A stretch of 64,000 bases of DNA from Fodinibius salinus (GTDB lineage: Bacteria; Bacteroidota; Rhodothermia; Balneolales; Balneolaceae): positions 434,001 to 498,000 of the forward strand of contig NZ_VNHY01000002.1 in NCBI RefSeq assembly GCF_008124865.1. The letters run 5' to 3'. The position numbers and the translations under genes are program-made. Below the pieces are notes generated by a model that was not told the DNA's origin, did not search any database, and was given only the letters and a program-made list of their open reading frames with translations. Below are positions 18,601-27,887 of this stretch, in pieces (the first letter of the stretch is position 1; each line of letters opens with the position of its first letter).

Positions 18601-18744
18601 AAGAGTAAAACATTTAGAACTATGTTGAACATTAGCTACACAGGCAAATACTACCTGCCTACCGTCTCTACAAGCGCAATGTACGACGAAACAGTCAGCG
18701 CTCGAACGCCCGGTCAATGGGTTAAAGTAGTACTTCCTGAATAG
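15619..18744 (+). CDS. Alpha-2-macroglobulin family, C-terminal half with thioester motif
   Basis: The frame resumes directly after the TAA at 15571; the first ATG is at 15619, with no Shine-Dalgarno, and 1041 residues follow. Visible parts are macroglobulin domains, the A2M core segment (TYTVAVVDEGLLDLTNFKTPNP and YVGSVRTMVVAAQDGAYGH), and the thioester motif GCIEQ at 17380-17394, in which Cys and Gln form the protein-trapping bond. Next comes the helical thioester domain (GGVGYWPDHNSANEWGTNYAYHFLLEAK) and a C-terminal receptor-like domain. It has no signal of its own, so by itself it would stay in the cytoplasm. Its stop overlaps the GTG of pbpC. Confidence 0.8.
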   Translation: MSKVPGRLSANLLTRVFENSGNFSVNRSSIPYYPYKTLVGLQMPEGNNRWDMLARDSTHTIDIVTLDADGDPMSRKNVEVEIFKIDWRWWWEKSNRNLSQYFTEHDLKPLFSEKTQTGAKGKAQVDFRIDEYDWGRFMVRVTDLNGGHAAGQTFYLGWSYFRNNQSGNPARLAFESDQEEYQVGEEVTLNIPSSAGGKALVSLESGSRILQNFWVDTKQKQTKVSFLASEAMAPNIYAHVMLIQPHGQRQNDRPIRMYGVIPISVEDPATKIEPIVDLPSELRPETTANINVSEKNGRPMTYTVAVVDEGLLDLTNFKTPNPHRHFYAREALGVKTWDLFNFVASSYAGNMNRILSIGGDQDTQKPKQGAELNRFKPMVEFLGPFNLKAGKTNQHSINIPNYVGSVRTMVVAAQDGAYGHTEKATPVRKPVMVLGTLPRVLGPNEQVTLPVSVFAMNDDIEEVNVQIKANELFEIDGSSSQTVSFDEPGEKTVRFDLQVSSRIGAGKVQIDAHSGGEAAHHDINIKVRTPNPPVTNIHEQVLDPGEEWDFEYSPVGVAGTNTGIFEVSRIPPINLGQRLSYLIRYPHGCIEQVVSSVFPQLYLHHIVDLSDARKQKIQKNIDAAIQRLRSFQIPSGGVGYWPDHNSANEWGTNYAYHFLLEAKNMGYYVPKDLLNNIKRFQRQRASNWRFVSERDHNDDLIQAYRLYTLALANTPDLGAMNRLREHKELSVQGGWRLAAAYKLAGQTEAADDLVRGAKMNISKYDNKGRTYGSEVRDQAMILETLSIMDKREKAAPLMKEIAGALNKQRWMSTQTTAYSLIGIARFLKIAKGTEEIDLQYNISGAGRGSVQSTAPVSQVPFDIEGNRKQQVQATNNSEGVVFARLIQQGTPAAGKTTAASNNLVQKVKYLNLDGEELNPARLPQGTDIIAEVTVRNPGTRGNHKNLALTQIFPSGWEIRNTRMDKTTFKKPTSEPDYQDIRDDRVYTYFDLPAGKSKTFRTMLNISYTGKYYLPTVSTSAMYDETVSARTPGQWVKVVLPE

Positions 18745-21146
18745 TGAATAAAACAGGAAATAAGACCAACCAAGAATACTCAGATAATAGAATGTTGAAC
18801 TGGGCTAAAGACCGATTCCAATGGATTCTCGTTCTACTTGGACTTGGTTTAGGCCTGTTCTTATTCTGGAACTGTTTGCCCCAGCCGTTATTTAACACCC
18901 CTTATTCTACCGTACTCGAAGACCAAAATGGAAAACTAATGGGAGCCAAAATTGCCAGTGATGAGCAGTGGCGATTCCCACTAAGCAAGGATGTCCCTAC
19001 AAAGTTTGAAAAAGCACTGTTAGAATACGAAGACCAGTATTTTTACCAGCATCCGGGCGTTGATCCTACCGCGGTTTTACGAGCTGTTATTCAGAATATT
19101 GAGGCCGGCAAAGTTGTTAGCGGTGCAAGCACTCTAACCATGCAGGTCATCCGGCTGTCGCGCAAAGATCAGCCTCGGACTTATTGGGAAAAGATAAAAG
19201 AAGCAATTTTGGCTTTGCGCCTTGAGCTTTCCTACTCTAAAAAAGAAATTTTAGCTCGGTATGCAGCGCATGCCCCCTTTGGAGGTAATGTTGTTGGGCT
19301 GGAAGCCGCGTCGTGGCGATATTTTGGACGGCCACCCTCACAGCTTTCATGGGCCGAAACCACTACCTTGGCCGTACTTCCCAATAGTCCTTCGCTAATA
19401 CATCCGGGTAGAAATCGTAACCGTCTGAGAAACAAGCGTGATCAATTACTTAAACGATTAAAGAACAGCGGCACGATTGACTCCCTAACGTATAAGCTGG
19501 CCAAATCTGAACCTTTGCCCGGAAAGCCCTTGCCATTACCCCGCATAGCTCCACGGCTACTCACGCGTATGGTTACCGGCAAATTCCGCCAGCACCGGGT
19601 CAAATCTACGATAGACTTGTCCCTGCAAAAACAAGCTCGAAATGTAGTAGAACGCCACCACAAATTATTAAAACAAAACCAAATTCATAATACAGCAGCT
19701 CTGATTGCTGATGTGAAAACCGGTGCTGTACGAGCGTATATCGGCAACACAAAGGATGCATCCAGTCCCCATGAAAATAACGTTGATGTGGTAACTGCAC
19801 CGCGGAGTACCGGCAGTATCCTTAAACCCTTTTTGTATATGCTCATGCAGGATAAAGGACAACTATTACCTAATATGCTGGTAGCTGACATTCCTACTGA
19901 AATTGCCGGCTATTCGCCAGAAAATTTCAGTAGGTCGTACAATGGAGCTGTACCGGCCTCCGAAGCCCTTTCTCGTTCTCTCAATGTGCCTGCCGTACGT
20001 TTACTACAGGATTTTGGAGTGCCGAGGTTTCATCATTATTTGCAGCAAATGGGTATGAAAACTCTCGACTATCCACCAGAACATTATGGATTATCGCTCA
20101 TCCTCGGTGGGGCCGAAGGAAGTTTATGGGATATTACCGGAATGTACACCTCCGTTGCTCGATTTATGAACCACTATAATGCCGCTAATCCACAAACAAA
20201 TATCTTCCGTCCCAAACCACTCCACTTTACAAAAGGAGCTGAAAATAGCTCAGAATATTCTTTCCCGCTTAATGCGGGTGCGGTCTGGTACACCCTCGAG
20301 ACCATGTTAGACGTACACCGCCCAGAAAAAGATGTCAATTGGCGACAATTTCAGTCTTCCCGTAAAATAGGGTGGAAAACGGGTACCAGCTTTGGTTACC
20401 GGGATGGATGGGCTATCGGTGTTACACCAGAGTACGTGATTGGAGTATGGGTAGGTAATGCCGATGGGGAAGGACGACCCGGCCTAATAGGTATTAAAAC
20501 AGCCGGACCTATTTTGTTTGATTTATTTGACTCATTGGATAAAACAAGCTGGTTTCATGAACCCCTATATGCCATGCAAAAAGTACCTGTTTGTAGCAAA
20601 AGTGGCCACCGGGCTGGTCCCTATTGTAATACTGTGGATACTGTTGCTGTACCCAAACCGGGACTTAAAACAGAACCCTGTCCTTACCACCAGCAGGTAC
20701 ATCTGGATAAAACGGAAAACTATCGTGTAAACAGTAACTGCATGTCCATAGAAAAGATGAAGGATGAATCTTGGTTTGTTCTTCCTCCAGCACAAGAGTG
20801 GTATTACAAACAAAAGAATCCAAATTATCGTGTACTACCCCCCATGCTTAAACAGTGCCAGAAAAATACTGACGCTACAACTGTCATGGAACTAATATAT
20901 CCACATGACGCATCACAAATTTATATTCCAAAAGAACTGGATGGCTCAAAGGGAAAAACTATATTTAAAGTAGCGCACCGGGGCAACAATTCCACGGTGT
21001 ACTGGCACCTAGACAATCAGTATTTGGGCAAAACTAAAGATTCCCATCAGATGGCGCTTTCGCCATTGCCCGGCCGACATCTTCTTACACTGATAGATGA
21101 GGAAGGAGCTACGCTACGCCATCAGTTCAAAATTTTGAGCAGGTAA
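18744..21146 (+). CDS. pbpC: Penicillin-binding protein 1C
   Basis: An 800-residue bifunctional peptidoglycan synthase. It has one membrane helix (about 27-46), then a GT51 glycosyltransferase domain with EDQYFYQHPGVD (catalytic Glu96) and GASTLTMQVIRL. The transpeptidase domain has the S-x-x-K box at Ser358-Lys361 (STGSILKPF), the SLN box in SRSLNVPAV and KTGTSFGYRDGW. The C-terminal segment after residue 630 has paired cysteines and a beta domain typical of PBP1C. The GTG start at 18744 shares its G with the TAG of the alpha-2-macroglobulin gene, so translation is coupled, as is usual for this gene pair. An ATG at 18792 is the alternative start. Confidence 0.92.
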   Translation: MNKTGNKTNQEYSDNRMLNWAKDRFQWILVLLGLGLGLFLFWNCLPQPLFNTPYSTVLEDQNGKLMGAKIASDEQWRFPLSKDVPTKFEKALLEYEDQYFYQHPGVDPTAVLRAVIQNIEAGKVVSGASTLTMQVIRLSRKDQPRTYWEKIKEAILALRLELSYSKKEILARYAAHAPFGGNVVGLEAASWRYFGRPPSQLSWAETTTLAVLPNSPSLIHPGRNRNRLRNKRDQLLKRLKNSGTIDSLTYKLAKSEPLPGKPLPLPRIAPRLLTRMVTGKFRQHRVKSTIDLSLQKQARNVVERHHKLLKQNQIHNTAALIADVKTGAVRAYIGNTKDASSPHENNVDVVTAPRSTGSILKPFLYMLMQDKGQLLPNMLVADIPTEIAGYSPENFSRSYNGAVPASEALSRSLNVPAVRLLQDFGVPRFHHYLQQMGMKTLDYPPEHYGLSLILGGAEGSLWDITGMYTSVARFMNHYNAANPQTNIFRPKPLHFTKGAENSSEYSFPLNAGAVWYTLETMLDVHRPEKDVNWRQFQSSRKIGWKTGTSFGYRDGWAIGVTPEYVIGVWVGNADGEGRPGLIGIKTAGPILFDLFDSLDKTSWFHEPLYAMQKVPVCSKSGHRAGPYCNTVDTVAVPKPGLKTEPCPYHQQVHLDKTENYRVNSNCMSIEKMKDESWFVLPPAQEWYYKQKNPNYRVLPPMLKQCQKNTDATTVMELIYPHDASQIYIPKELDGSKGKTIFKVAHRGNNSTVYWHLDNQYLGKTKDSHQMALSPLPGRHLLTLIDEEGATLRHQFKILSR

Positions 21147-21161
21147 ATAACCCGCGATCTT

Positions 21162-22310
21162 TTATAATGCATTTTGCAGGGTGTCAGTATAATCCAGTTT
21201 CTCCCAAGGAAATTGGCCGCGACCAAAATGCCCATAGGCAGCAGTCTCGGTATAAATAGGCCGTTTCAGATCAAACCGTTCAATTATTCCCTCTGGGGTT
21301 AGATCAACAGTTTCCTGGATAGCATTAGCCAATTTAGCATCAGTAACCTGACCGGTACCTTGTGTATCCACGTTTATAGATACCGGCTGCGGAATGCCAA
21401 TAGCATACGCCAGCTGCACACTGCACTCATCAGCCAGCTCGGCTGCTACTACATTTTTTGCAATATGCCGTGCTGCATACGCTGCACTACGATCAACCTT
21501 GGACGGATCTTTGCCCGAAAAGGCACCACCGCCGTGTGAGCCACGTCCGCCATAGGTGTCCACGATAATTTTACGTCCTGTTAGTCCGGTATCTCCGTGG
21601 GGTCCACCAATTACAAACTTACCAGTAGGATTTACGTGGAAAATTGTATCCTCGTCAATAAGCCCATCCGCAATAACATTGGGGAGAAGCTCTTTCTTGA
21701 GATCCTTTTTTATTTGCTTCTGCTCTACATCTGCATCGTGCTGTGTAGAAATTACAATCGTGTGGATACGCTCCAGATTCCCCTCATCATCATATTCTAC
21801 CGTAACCTGACTTTTGCTGTCGGGAGCAAGATACGGAAGCTTGGAGGTATTCTTACGGATATGCGCCAGTTCCTGAAGCAGATTATGTGAATACTCCAGG
21901 CTCATCGGCATATAAGTATCAGTCTCATTTATAGCATAGCCAAACATCATACCTTGGTCGCCGGCACCCATTTTTTTGTCGTCTCCTTCATCAACGCCCT
22001 GTGCAATATCGGGACTTTGTTGATGAATAGTTGTTAATACACCGCACGACTCTGAATCAAAGCGATAGGAATTTTTAGTATATCCAATGTTGCGAATTAC
22101 TTCTCGGGCAATTTCTTGTACATCTACATAAGCATCAGTAGTTACTTCGCCCGAAATCACAGCAAGTCCTGTGGTCACCATGGTCTCTACAGCCACTCTC
22201 GATTCAGGATCCTGTTCGAGCATGGCATCAAGAATAGAGTCAGAAATTTGATCGGCAATTTTATCCGGATGTCCTTCAGAGACAGATTCGGAGGTAAAGA
22301 GATTTTTCAT
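21162..22310 (-). CDS. metK: S-adenosylmethionine synthase
   Basis: 382 residues of methionine adenosyltransferase, which makes SAM from methionine and ATP in the cytosol. Family markers in order: [18 protein letters not shown] at 8-25, [12 protein letters not shown] near 116-127, the [20 protein letters not shown] block and [19 protein letters not shown] with the conserved lysines and Asp. Length matches the family. It is the last gene of a probable sigma factor-TPR-ruvB-metK run on the minus strand, with a 114-bp gap after ruvB. No SAM riboswitch is evident in that short leader. Convergent with pbpC with only 15 bp between. Confidence 0.97.
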   Translation of the reverse strand: MKNLFTSESVSEGHPDKIADQISDSILDAMLEQDPESRVAVETMVTTGLAVISGEVTTDAYVDVQEIAREVIRNIGYTKNSYRFDSESCGVLTTIHQQSPDIAQGVDEGDDKKMGAGDQGMMFGYAINETDTYMPMSLEYSHNLLQELAHIRKNTSKLPYLAPDSKSQVTVEYDDEGNLERIHTIVISTQHDADVEQKQIKKDLKKELLPNVIADGLIDEDTIFHVNPTGKFVIGGPHGDTGLTGRKIIVDTYGGRGSHGGGAFSGKDPSKVDRSAAYAARHIAKNVVAAELADECSVQLAYAIGIPQPVSINVDTQGTGQVTDAKLANAIQETVDLTPEGIIERFDLKRPIYTETAAYGHFGRGQFPWEKLDYTDTLQNAL

Positions 22311-22424
22311 CGTCAGAAATTAGTATAAAAGTGAAAAAATTATAAGAGCGTTGAAGCTACAAAAAACTCTATACTATTGCAGAATAGAAGAAAACAAAGA
22401 TACGTATAACAAAACGTGTAGTGG

Positions 22425-23438
22425 TTAATCAGAAAGATCGGTCTCTTTTTCATCAGGATCGACCCCCAAATACTCAAAAGCTTTCCGGGTAGCAACACGT
22501 CCTTTGGGCGTACGCTGCAAAAATCCCTCTTTGATAAGGAAAGGTTCATATACCTCCTCGATAGTACCTTTATCTTCGCCTACAGCAACACTCAGGGTTC
22601 CCAATCCTACGGGCCCTCCATCATAATTTTCAATAATGGCTTTCATGATGCGAATATCCATCTCGTCAAAGCCGTTTTGATCTACGTCTAGTGCATTAAG
22701 CGCAGTATCAGCAATCTCATCATTGATGGTATCCATATTTTCAACCTGGGCAAAATCCCGAGTACGACGCAGTAGTTTATTTACAATTCGCGGTGTGCCG
22801 CGGCTCCGGCGGGCAATCTCGTGAGCACCAGTATCAGTAATCCCCATATCTAAGATAGAAGCCGTACGTAAAGCAATACGCTGGAGCAACTCAACGTCAT
22901 AATAATCAAGCCGCATATCGATGCCAAAACGTGCCCGTAGCGGTGCGGTCAGCAACCCTTTTCGGGTCGTAGCACCTACAAGCGTAAACCGGTTAAGCTC
23001 AATTTGGATACTTCGCGCATTGGGTCCCGAATCGATTACAATATCCAACTGATAATCTTCCATCGCTGAGTACAGATATTCTTCAATCACCGGATTCAGG
23101 CGATGAATCTCATCAATAAAAAGCACGTCTCCCTCATCCAGATTAGTGAGCATACCCGCAAGATCACCTGGCTTTTCCAGCACCGGACCCGTTGACGGTT
23201 TAATTTGAACACCCATTTCATTAGCAATAATATGGGCCAGCGTTGTCTTGCCTAATCCAGGAGGACCAGACAAAATTACGTGATCAAGAGCTTCACCCCG
23301 CTTTTGGGCAGCTTTTATAAAAACAGAAAGATTTTGAACAACTTTTTTCTGCCCGACAAACTCACGAATACGCGTTGGGCGAAGCGTCTGTTCAAAATCG
23401 GTATCACTGTCAGAAGCGTCTAAAAGAGGGTTTTGCAA
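22425..23438 (-). CDS. ruvB: Holliday junction branch migration ATPase RuvB
   Basis: 337-residue AAA+ motor that drives branch migration of Holliday junctions with RuvA. The Walker A box GPPGLGKTTLA, Walker B FIDEIHRL and sensor GATTRKGLLTAPLRARFG are all present. The winged-helix C-terminal domain includes GPVGLGTLSVAVGEDKGTIEEVYEPFLIKEGFLQRTPKGRVAT, and an acidic tail ends DPDEKETDLSD. RuvA and RuvC are not in the window, which is common in this phylum. It is followed by metK and preceded by the TPR gene (75 bp). Confidence 0.97.
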   Translation of the reverse strand: MQNPLLDASDSDTDFEQTLRPTRIREFVGQKKVVQNLSVFIKAAQKRGEALDHVILSGPPGLGKTTLAHIIANEMGVQIKPSTGPVLEKPGDLAGMLTNLDEGDVLFIDEIHRLNPVIEEYLYSAMEDYQLDIVIDSGPNARSIQIELNRFTLVGATTRKGLLTAPLRARFGIDMRLDYYDVELLQRIALRTASILDMGITDTGAHEIARRSRGTPRIVNKLLRRTRDFAQVENMDTINDEIADTALNALDVDQNGFDEMDIRIMKAIIENYDGGPVGLGTLSVAVGEDKGTIEEVYEPFLIKEGFLQRTPKGRVATRKAFEYLGVDPDEKETDLSD

Positions 23439-23513
23439 AATAAAATGCTTAATGAGTTAACTTTTAGAAGACAGATTAAATTAACTCATTATTTGCAAAG
23501 TGTCGAAGCTTTA

Positions 23514-24338
23514 TTAGTTGTCTTTTATCTGCTGCTCAAAGTTGTCAAAGTCAACATTACCGAGTTTATGATCCAGTTTTCGCAGGATTCTAAATGCAGA
23601 ATCCCGATAAATGCCGTCCATTGCATAAGTAGTATGAATAGCTTCGCGGGCTTTTTCCAGCTTGTTAAGATTCATATATGCATTACCCAGATACCAATAT
23701 CCCTTTTCCTTGGTGACGGGTTTATCCTTAACCTTTTTGGTTACCTGCTCTAGTGCAGTAATAGCATTAACATAATCCCCCGAATTATATAGAATAATTC
23801 CTTTATTGAGATATGCCTGTACAGCAGCCGGCTCATTGGGATATGAACGAATAATCTTATCGTATTCAGCAATTGCTTTTTTAAGATCTCCCGAAATAGC
23901 TGCTTTAAATCCCCGGTTTAAAAGAGAATCAGATGGTGCAGTATTACCCTTTTGGGCTCGCATTACCGGCGCCGAAGAAAGATTCTTGGAAATATTGATA
24001 TTACCAATAGCTAATTCTTGTATTGTTTGATTGGTATCAACCTGCAAAAAGTTAATAGCTACTATAAGTACAGCCACCGCTGCCGCTGCAGCCGTCCATT
24101 TCCAGGATTCTTTTAGCGAATAAATAATTCCGTTTTCATTGGCAGAAGATTCTTGCGATGGATTTTCAGCCTTAGCACGATCAGCAACAATAGACTTAAC
24201 ACCGAGTTCTGTCTCCAGCAAATCAATATATTCGGGCTGTTGTAAAAGATCTTCCCACAACTCTTGGCTCTCTTCTTCAGAAAGCTGGCCTTTTATATAA
24301 GCATCAATTTTTTGTTCTAGTTCTAAGTCTCTTGACAT
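23514..24338 (-). CDS. TPR-containing anti-sigma-like membrane protein
   Basis: About 274 residues. The ATG at 24338 (MSRDLELEQKIDAYIKGQLSEEES) is preferred over a TTG five codons upstream. The N-terminal 40 residues resemble the small zinc-free anti-sigma/adaptor region (a helix with ELWEDLLQQPEYIDLL). One membrane helix at about 87-103 (AAAAAVAVLIVAINFLQ) follows, then a periplasmic part with at least three tetratricopeptide-like units (FKAAISGDLKKAIAEYDKIIRSYPNEP and two more). The gene lies directly downstream of an ECF sigma factor gene, the typical position of an anti-sigma factor, so it probably controls that sigma factor. This role is inferred from position and topology. Confidence 0.75.
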   Translation of the reverse strand: MSRDLELEQKIDAYIKGQLSEEESQELWEDLLQQPEYIDLLETELGVKSIVADRAKAENPSQESSANENGIIYSLKESWKWTAAAAAVAVLIVAINFLQVDTNQTIQELAIGNINISKNLSSAPVMRAQKGNTAPSDSLLNRGFKAAISGDLKKAIAEYDKIIRSYPNEPAAVQAYLNKGIILYNSGDYVNAITALEQVTKKVKDKPVTKEKGYWYLGNAYMNLNKLEKAREAIHTTYAMDGIYRDSAFRILRKLDHKLGNVDFDNFEQQIKDN

Positions 24339-24440
24339 CTTGTGCGTAATCAAAAGTTAATATTAGTGCTTTAAATGCTTTGAAAGTACTTTAGTTCAAC
24401 GGTTTATTAAGTAAGACCCTTGAAAAGACCCATCCTTACA

Positions 24441-24986
24441 TTATAATTTGCTTTTTTCTCTATAACATTCGTTTAGTTTTTTTATCAAGCGGTGTTTTCG
24501 GGTCCAGGCATTGTTTATACTGATATCAAATTCTGCAGCTACCTTTTTTGTGTGGGCATCAGGGTGGTCAAACCAATACTGCATAAATCGCTGATATTCT
24601 TCTTTTAATTGATTCATGCACCATCTGAGAAGCTTTTTTTGCTCTTCATCAAGCAGCGACTGTAGCTGCTGCGGAGCCTGGCTTTGCGTTTCTGATACCT
24701 CTTCCATAGAGGTCTCTCTGCGTTTTTTCTGCATCTTGAGATAATTATTGCGACAGGTGGTTAATATATAAGAGACAATTCGCTTGGGGTCATCAATACG
24801 GTCAGACTTAATAACTTCAAGAGAATCAATCAGTGAATCTTGGGCACAATCCTCCGCATCGGCATCAGTGGCATTCATGTGGATACGCAGAAATGCCATT
24901 AACCGGGGCCGCAATGCCTCAACCAGCCGATTTACCTCCTCAGAATCATTTTCTTTAAGGGCAGTAACTAATTTCGTATAGTCCAT
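24441..24986 (-). CDS. ECF-type RNA polymerase sigma factor
   Basis: 181 residues with the sigma-70 region 2 core (ALRPRLMAFLRIHMNATDADAEDCAQDSLIDSLEVI, about 25-60) and a region 4 helix-turn-helix near the C-terminus (HTKKVAAEFDISINNAWTRKHRLIKKLNE, about 147-175). The Glu-rich linker between them (about 95-120) is typical of alternative sigma factors. With the TPR protein downstream it forms a probable sigma/anti-sigma pair responding to an envelope signal. The 141-bp divergent gap to scpA probably holds its promoter and may be self-regulated. Confidence 0.88.
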   Translation of the reverse strand: MDYTKLVTALKENDSEEVNRLVEALRPRLMAFLRIHMNATDADAEDCAQDSLIDSLEVIKSDRIDDPKRIVSYILTTCRNNYLKMQKKRRETSMEEVSETQSQAPQQLQSLLDEEQKKLLRWCMNQLKEEYQRFMQYWFDHPDAHTKKVAAEFDISINNAWTRKHRLIKKLNECYREKSKL

Positions 24987-25127
24987 GAACTAACTTATTC
25001 AGGCCAATCAATTTACATCAGTATAAAGATTTATGTCGTAATAAACAGGTATATAAAATTAGGTAGTAAATGCCGTAAATATTTCCTTTTTTATATTAGA
25101 GATTAATTTTAGCAGTCAATTATTAAT

Positions 25128-25871
25128 ATGTATCGTGTTCAGCTTAAAAATTTTGAAGGTCCGTTAGACCTGCTGCTGTTTTTTATCAAGCGTGATGAGC
25201 TCGATATTTACGATATCCCCATCTCATATATCACCAACCAGTTTTTAGAGTATATCAACCTGCTCGAGGAACTTGACCTCGATGTTGCCAGTGAATTTAT
25301 CCTAATGGCTAGTATGCTGATGTCGATCAAAGCCAAGATGATGCTGCCCCAAGAAGAAAGTGATGATAAACTTGATGAACACGATCCCCGCTATGAGTTG
25401 GTACAACAATTGCTTGAATACAAGCGATATAAAGAGATGGCTGGTAGGATGGAGGATATTGAAGAAGAAGCTCAAAAACGACACTTCCGCGGCAATCATG
25501 AGGTAGATCAGGTCAATAAACAAGCCACGGGGGAGGCCCTTCAAGATGTTACAATGTTCGACCTGATGACGGCTTTTAATAACATCCTAGCCGAAGTTAA
25601 GCAACGAGATACCGTTCATCACGTAGAAAAAATTGAATACACTGTTGAAGAACAGTCCGAATATGTCATAAACAGCCTGCGTGAGAGAGGACGCACGGCT
25701 TTTCGTACCTTTTGTGAAGAGCTGGAAACACGAGCAAAAATTGTAGTTACTTTCCTGGCTATCTTAGAGATGCTCAAAGAGCGACAAATTAACCTTTATG
25801 TTGAGGATCATGACCCTACAAAGTTTTACCTCGATCTGAAACCTGTGGACGAGATCGTCCGTACGAATTAA
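25128..25871 (+). CDS. scpA: Segregation and condensation protein A (kleisin)
   Basis: 247 residues of the bacterial SMC-complex kleisin. The N-terminal hallmark is YRVQLKNFEGPLDLLLFFIKRDELDIYDIPISYITNQFLEYI (in pieces, residues 2-43), which binds the SMC neck. The middle is acidic and helical, and the C-terminal winged-helix part (FLAILEMLKERQINLYVED) binds the SMC head. It acts with SMC and ScpB in chromosome compaction and segregation. ScpB and smc are not in the window. The TTATTAATATG start has no Shine-Dalgarno; the conserved start of the family supports it. Confidence 0.93.
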   Translation: MYRVQLKNFEGPLDLLLFFIKRDELDIYDIPISYITNQFLEYINLLEELDLDVASEFILMASMLMSIKAKMMLPQEESDDKLDEHDPRYELVQQLLEYKRYKEMAGRMEDIEEEAQKRHFRGNHEVDQVNKQATGEALQDVTMFDLMTAFNNILAEVKQRDTVHHVEKIEYTVEEQSEYVINSLRERGRTAFRTFCEELETRAKIVVTFLAILEMLKERQINLYVEDHDPTKFYLDLKPVDEIVRTN

Positions 25872-25907
25872 CACGCTAACATTTTAATACTAATTCATTT
25901 CTAATTT

Positions 25908-27614
25908 ATGAAACGCTATATCCTTGCTGTAATTATTGGTGCGGCAGTAACTGTAATTATTAGCTGCAGCGGAACTGAGCAAGCCCAGAAGCAACAAACA
26001 AAGCCAATCATTAATACCGATAGCTTACTCAGTTATCAGGATAATATTTCTACAAGATATATGCGGAGGCATCTTTCTGCCTTTTCGGCTGATTCGATGA
26101 AGGGCCGAGATACTGGCACTCCGGCAGAAGATAAAGCAGCCCGCTATCTTGCTCATCAATATCGAAAATTAGGATTGCAGCCCGTAGGTGATAATAACAG
26201 TTATTTCCAGCATTTTGATCTTAATGCTACCAAAACCGACAGCATTGTCTATAAACTGTTTGCTACCAGTGATGAGCAAAAACTTGTTGATTACTCAACA
26301 GCGAGCAAAAACAGCAGCGCACATTTCATTCGTCAGTTTGGTGGTACCGATTCGCTGCAGGGCAAAATTGTATTCGCTGGTTTTGGCGTTGATGACAGTA
26401 AAAACGATATCCAAAATTTACAAGGCGTAACCCTCAAGGATAAATGGGTGATGGTCTTTGGAAATATCCCTCATATTGTAGAAGGAGATACTCTTATTGA
26501 TCCAACCATCGATGCTCGTGCCCGCTTTCAGTCTATTATGGATCGTGGTGCCGAAGGCATTCTGCTTATACCGGAAAAATCTTCTGATTTTAGCAAGGTT
26601 GCCCGCCAGCAACAGTCTAACTTTGGCAAACTATCGGATCTCAAACTTGCTTATCGCGATGATGGATCCGGTTCTTCAGGCGGATTCAGTAAGGGATATA
26701 ACATCATCAAACCGGCTCTTGCAGCACAACTGCTCGATATTGAATCAAAGTCGGCATTAGAAGATTATCGGCAACAACTGATTGACAACATTGCCAGCTT
26801 TCAACCGGACCAATTAAACTATAAGCTTTCACACGTTCCGTATACAGCTAAAGAGAAAGTAACCTCCAAAAACGTGCTCGCTTTCTACGAAGGCGCCGAT
26901 CCTAAACTGAAAGATGAAGTAGTAGTCATGACCTCTCACTACGACCATCTGGGTATCGGCCAGCCCGACTCTACCGGTGATCGTATTTACAATGGTGCTG
27001 ACGATGATGGCAGCGGTACCATTGGGATATTAAATGTTGCACGAGCCTTTGCTAATGCCGGAGACAATGGAGTGAAGCCCAAACGTAGCATCCTGTTTCT
27101 TCATGTGTCCGGAGAAGAAAAGGGCTTACTCGGCTCGCGCTACTATTCCGACCATCCTGTTTTTCCAATGGAAAAAACCGTAGCCGATATTAATACAGAC
27201 ATGATTGGACGCATTGACAAGAAACATAAAAAGCAGGGGACCGAGGAGTATTCCTATATCATTGGCGGAGATATTATTTCATCACAACTGGACAGCCTTA
27301 TCAATGCTGGTAACAAAAAATCTGGCCAAATTACGCTGAGTGACCGCTATAATGACCTGCAGGATCCCAACCAGTTTTACCGGCGCAGTGATCACTGGCA
27401 TTTTGGTCGCAAGGGGGTGCCTTTTGTGTTCTTCTTTAGCGGTGTACATGAAGATTATCATCGTCCCTCGGATGAAGTACATAAAATTCGCTTTGATAAA
27501 ATGTCTAAGATAGTTCGTACGATGTATGGCTCTGCAGTAATGATTGCAAACACAGAAAACCCACCGGCCGTTGATAATCAAGCGTTTATTGAAAAAACAA
27601 AAGGTGACAATTAA
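25908..27614 (+). CDS. M28 family metallopeptidase lipoprotein with PA domain
   Basis: 568 residues. A lipobox ending VIISC (Cys20) marks a lipid-anchored envelope protein. A protease-associated (PA) insert at about 110-260 (GKIVFAGFGVDDS...) is followed by the dinuclear zinc core: His344 in SHYDHLG, Asp365 in GADDDGSG, Glu403-Glu404 in SGEEKGLLGS, Asp431 in NTDMIGR, and the final His in HEDYHRPSDE. The family comprises aminopeptidases and glutamyl carboxypeptidase-like enzymes; substrate unknown. Begins 36 bp after scpA, so it could share its transcript, and is followed by a hairpin terminator. Confidence 0.92.
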   Translation: MKRYILAVIIGAAVTVIISCSGTEQAQKQQTKPIINTDSLLSYQDNISTRYMRRHLSAFSADSMKGRDTGTPAEDKAARYLAHQYRKLGLQPVGDNNSYFQHFDLNATKTDSIVYKLFATSDEQKLVDYSTASKNSSAHFIRQFGGTDSLQGKIVFAGFGVDDSKNDIQNLQGVTLKDKWVMVFGNIPHIVEGDTLIDPTIDARARFQSIMDRGAEGILLIPEKSSDFSKVARQQQSNFGKLSDLKLAYRDDGSGSSGGFSKGYNIIKPALAAQLLDIESKSALEDYRQQLIDNIASFQPDQLNYKLSHVPYTAKEKVTSKNVLAFYEGADPKLKDEVVVMTSHYDHLGIGQPDSTGDRIYNGADDDGSGTIGILNVARAFANAGDNGVKPKRSILFLHVSGEEKGLLGSRYYSDHPVFPMEKTVADINTDMIGRIDKKHKKQGTEEYSYIIGGDIISSQLDSLINAGNKKSGQITLSDRYNDLQDPNQFYRRSDHWHFGRKGVPFVFFFSGVHEDYHRPSDEVHKIRFDKMSKIVRTMYGSAVMIANTENPPAVDNQAFIEKTKGDN

Positions 27615-27639
27615 AATACTTACTTTTCTTTATCTATTG

Positions 27640-27677
27640 TCCCGAATCCTTAGTTGTTAGGGATTCGGGATATTTTA
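27640..27677 (+). terminator. Hairpin terminator after the M28 peptidase gene
   Basis: TCCCGAATCC at 27640-27649 pairs perfectly with GGATTCGGGA at 27661-27670 (11-nt loop). The tail TATTTTAT is T-rich but not a clean run. Confidence 0.75.
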
Positions 27678-27887
27678 TATTAGGCAAGCACTGACTTTTC
27701 TTATAGAAGTTTTAATGCAACAGCCACCTTTTTTCTCTCCTCACAAACTATTTTTTGGCCTTATCTATTTCTTAACCTCTAACAGGTTATTAAGAATAAT
27801 AACTAAATATTAATTTCCATTCCTTAACATACTAAACGTTTTGTCATTTCACAGCGTTATGATAACTTGATTCTTAACCGTAAGGCT

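Larger units (their letters stand above)
13192..18744 (+). pseudogene. Alpha-2-macroglobulin family gene interrupted by one in-frame stop
   Basis: The two halves described separately lie in the same reading frame and meet at a TAA at 15571-15573. Reading through it gives about 1850 residues, the usual length of the large bacterial alpha-2-macroglobulin lipoproteins. The residues around the stop (ATEKIFEG, stop, LNGEGNTNFSYTLN) run on as one beta domain, with no sign of a frameshift or deletion. Either the gene is recently inactivated, or the stop is suppressed, or it is a base-calling error. The rest of both halves shows no other damage. Confidence 0.8.

Noticed and set aside
22311-22424. SAM riboswitch in front of metK
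   Set aside because: The 114-bp gap shows no SAM-box-like conserved core or terminator/antiterminator pair.
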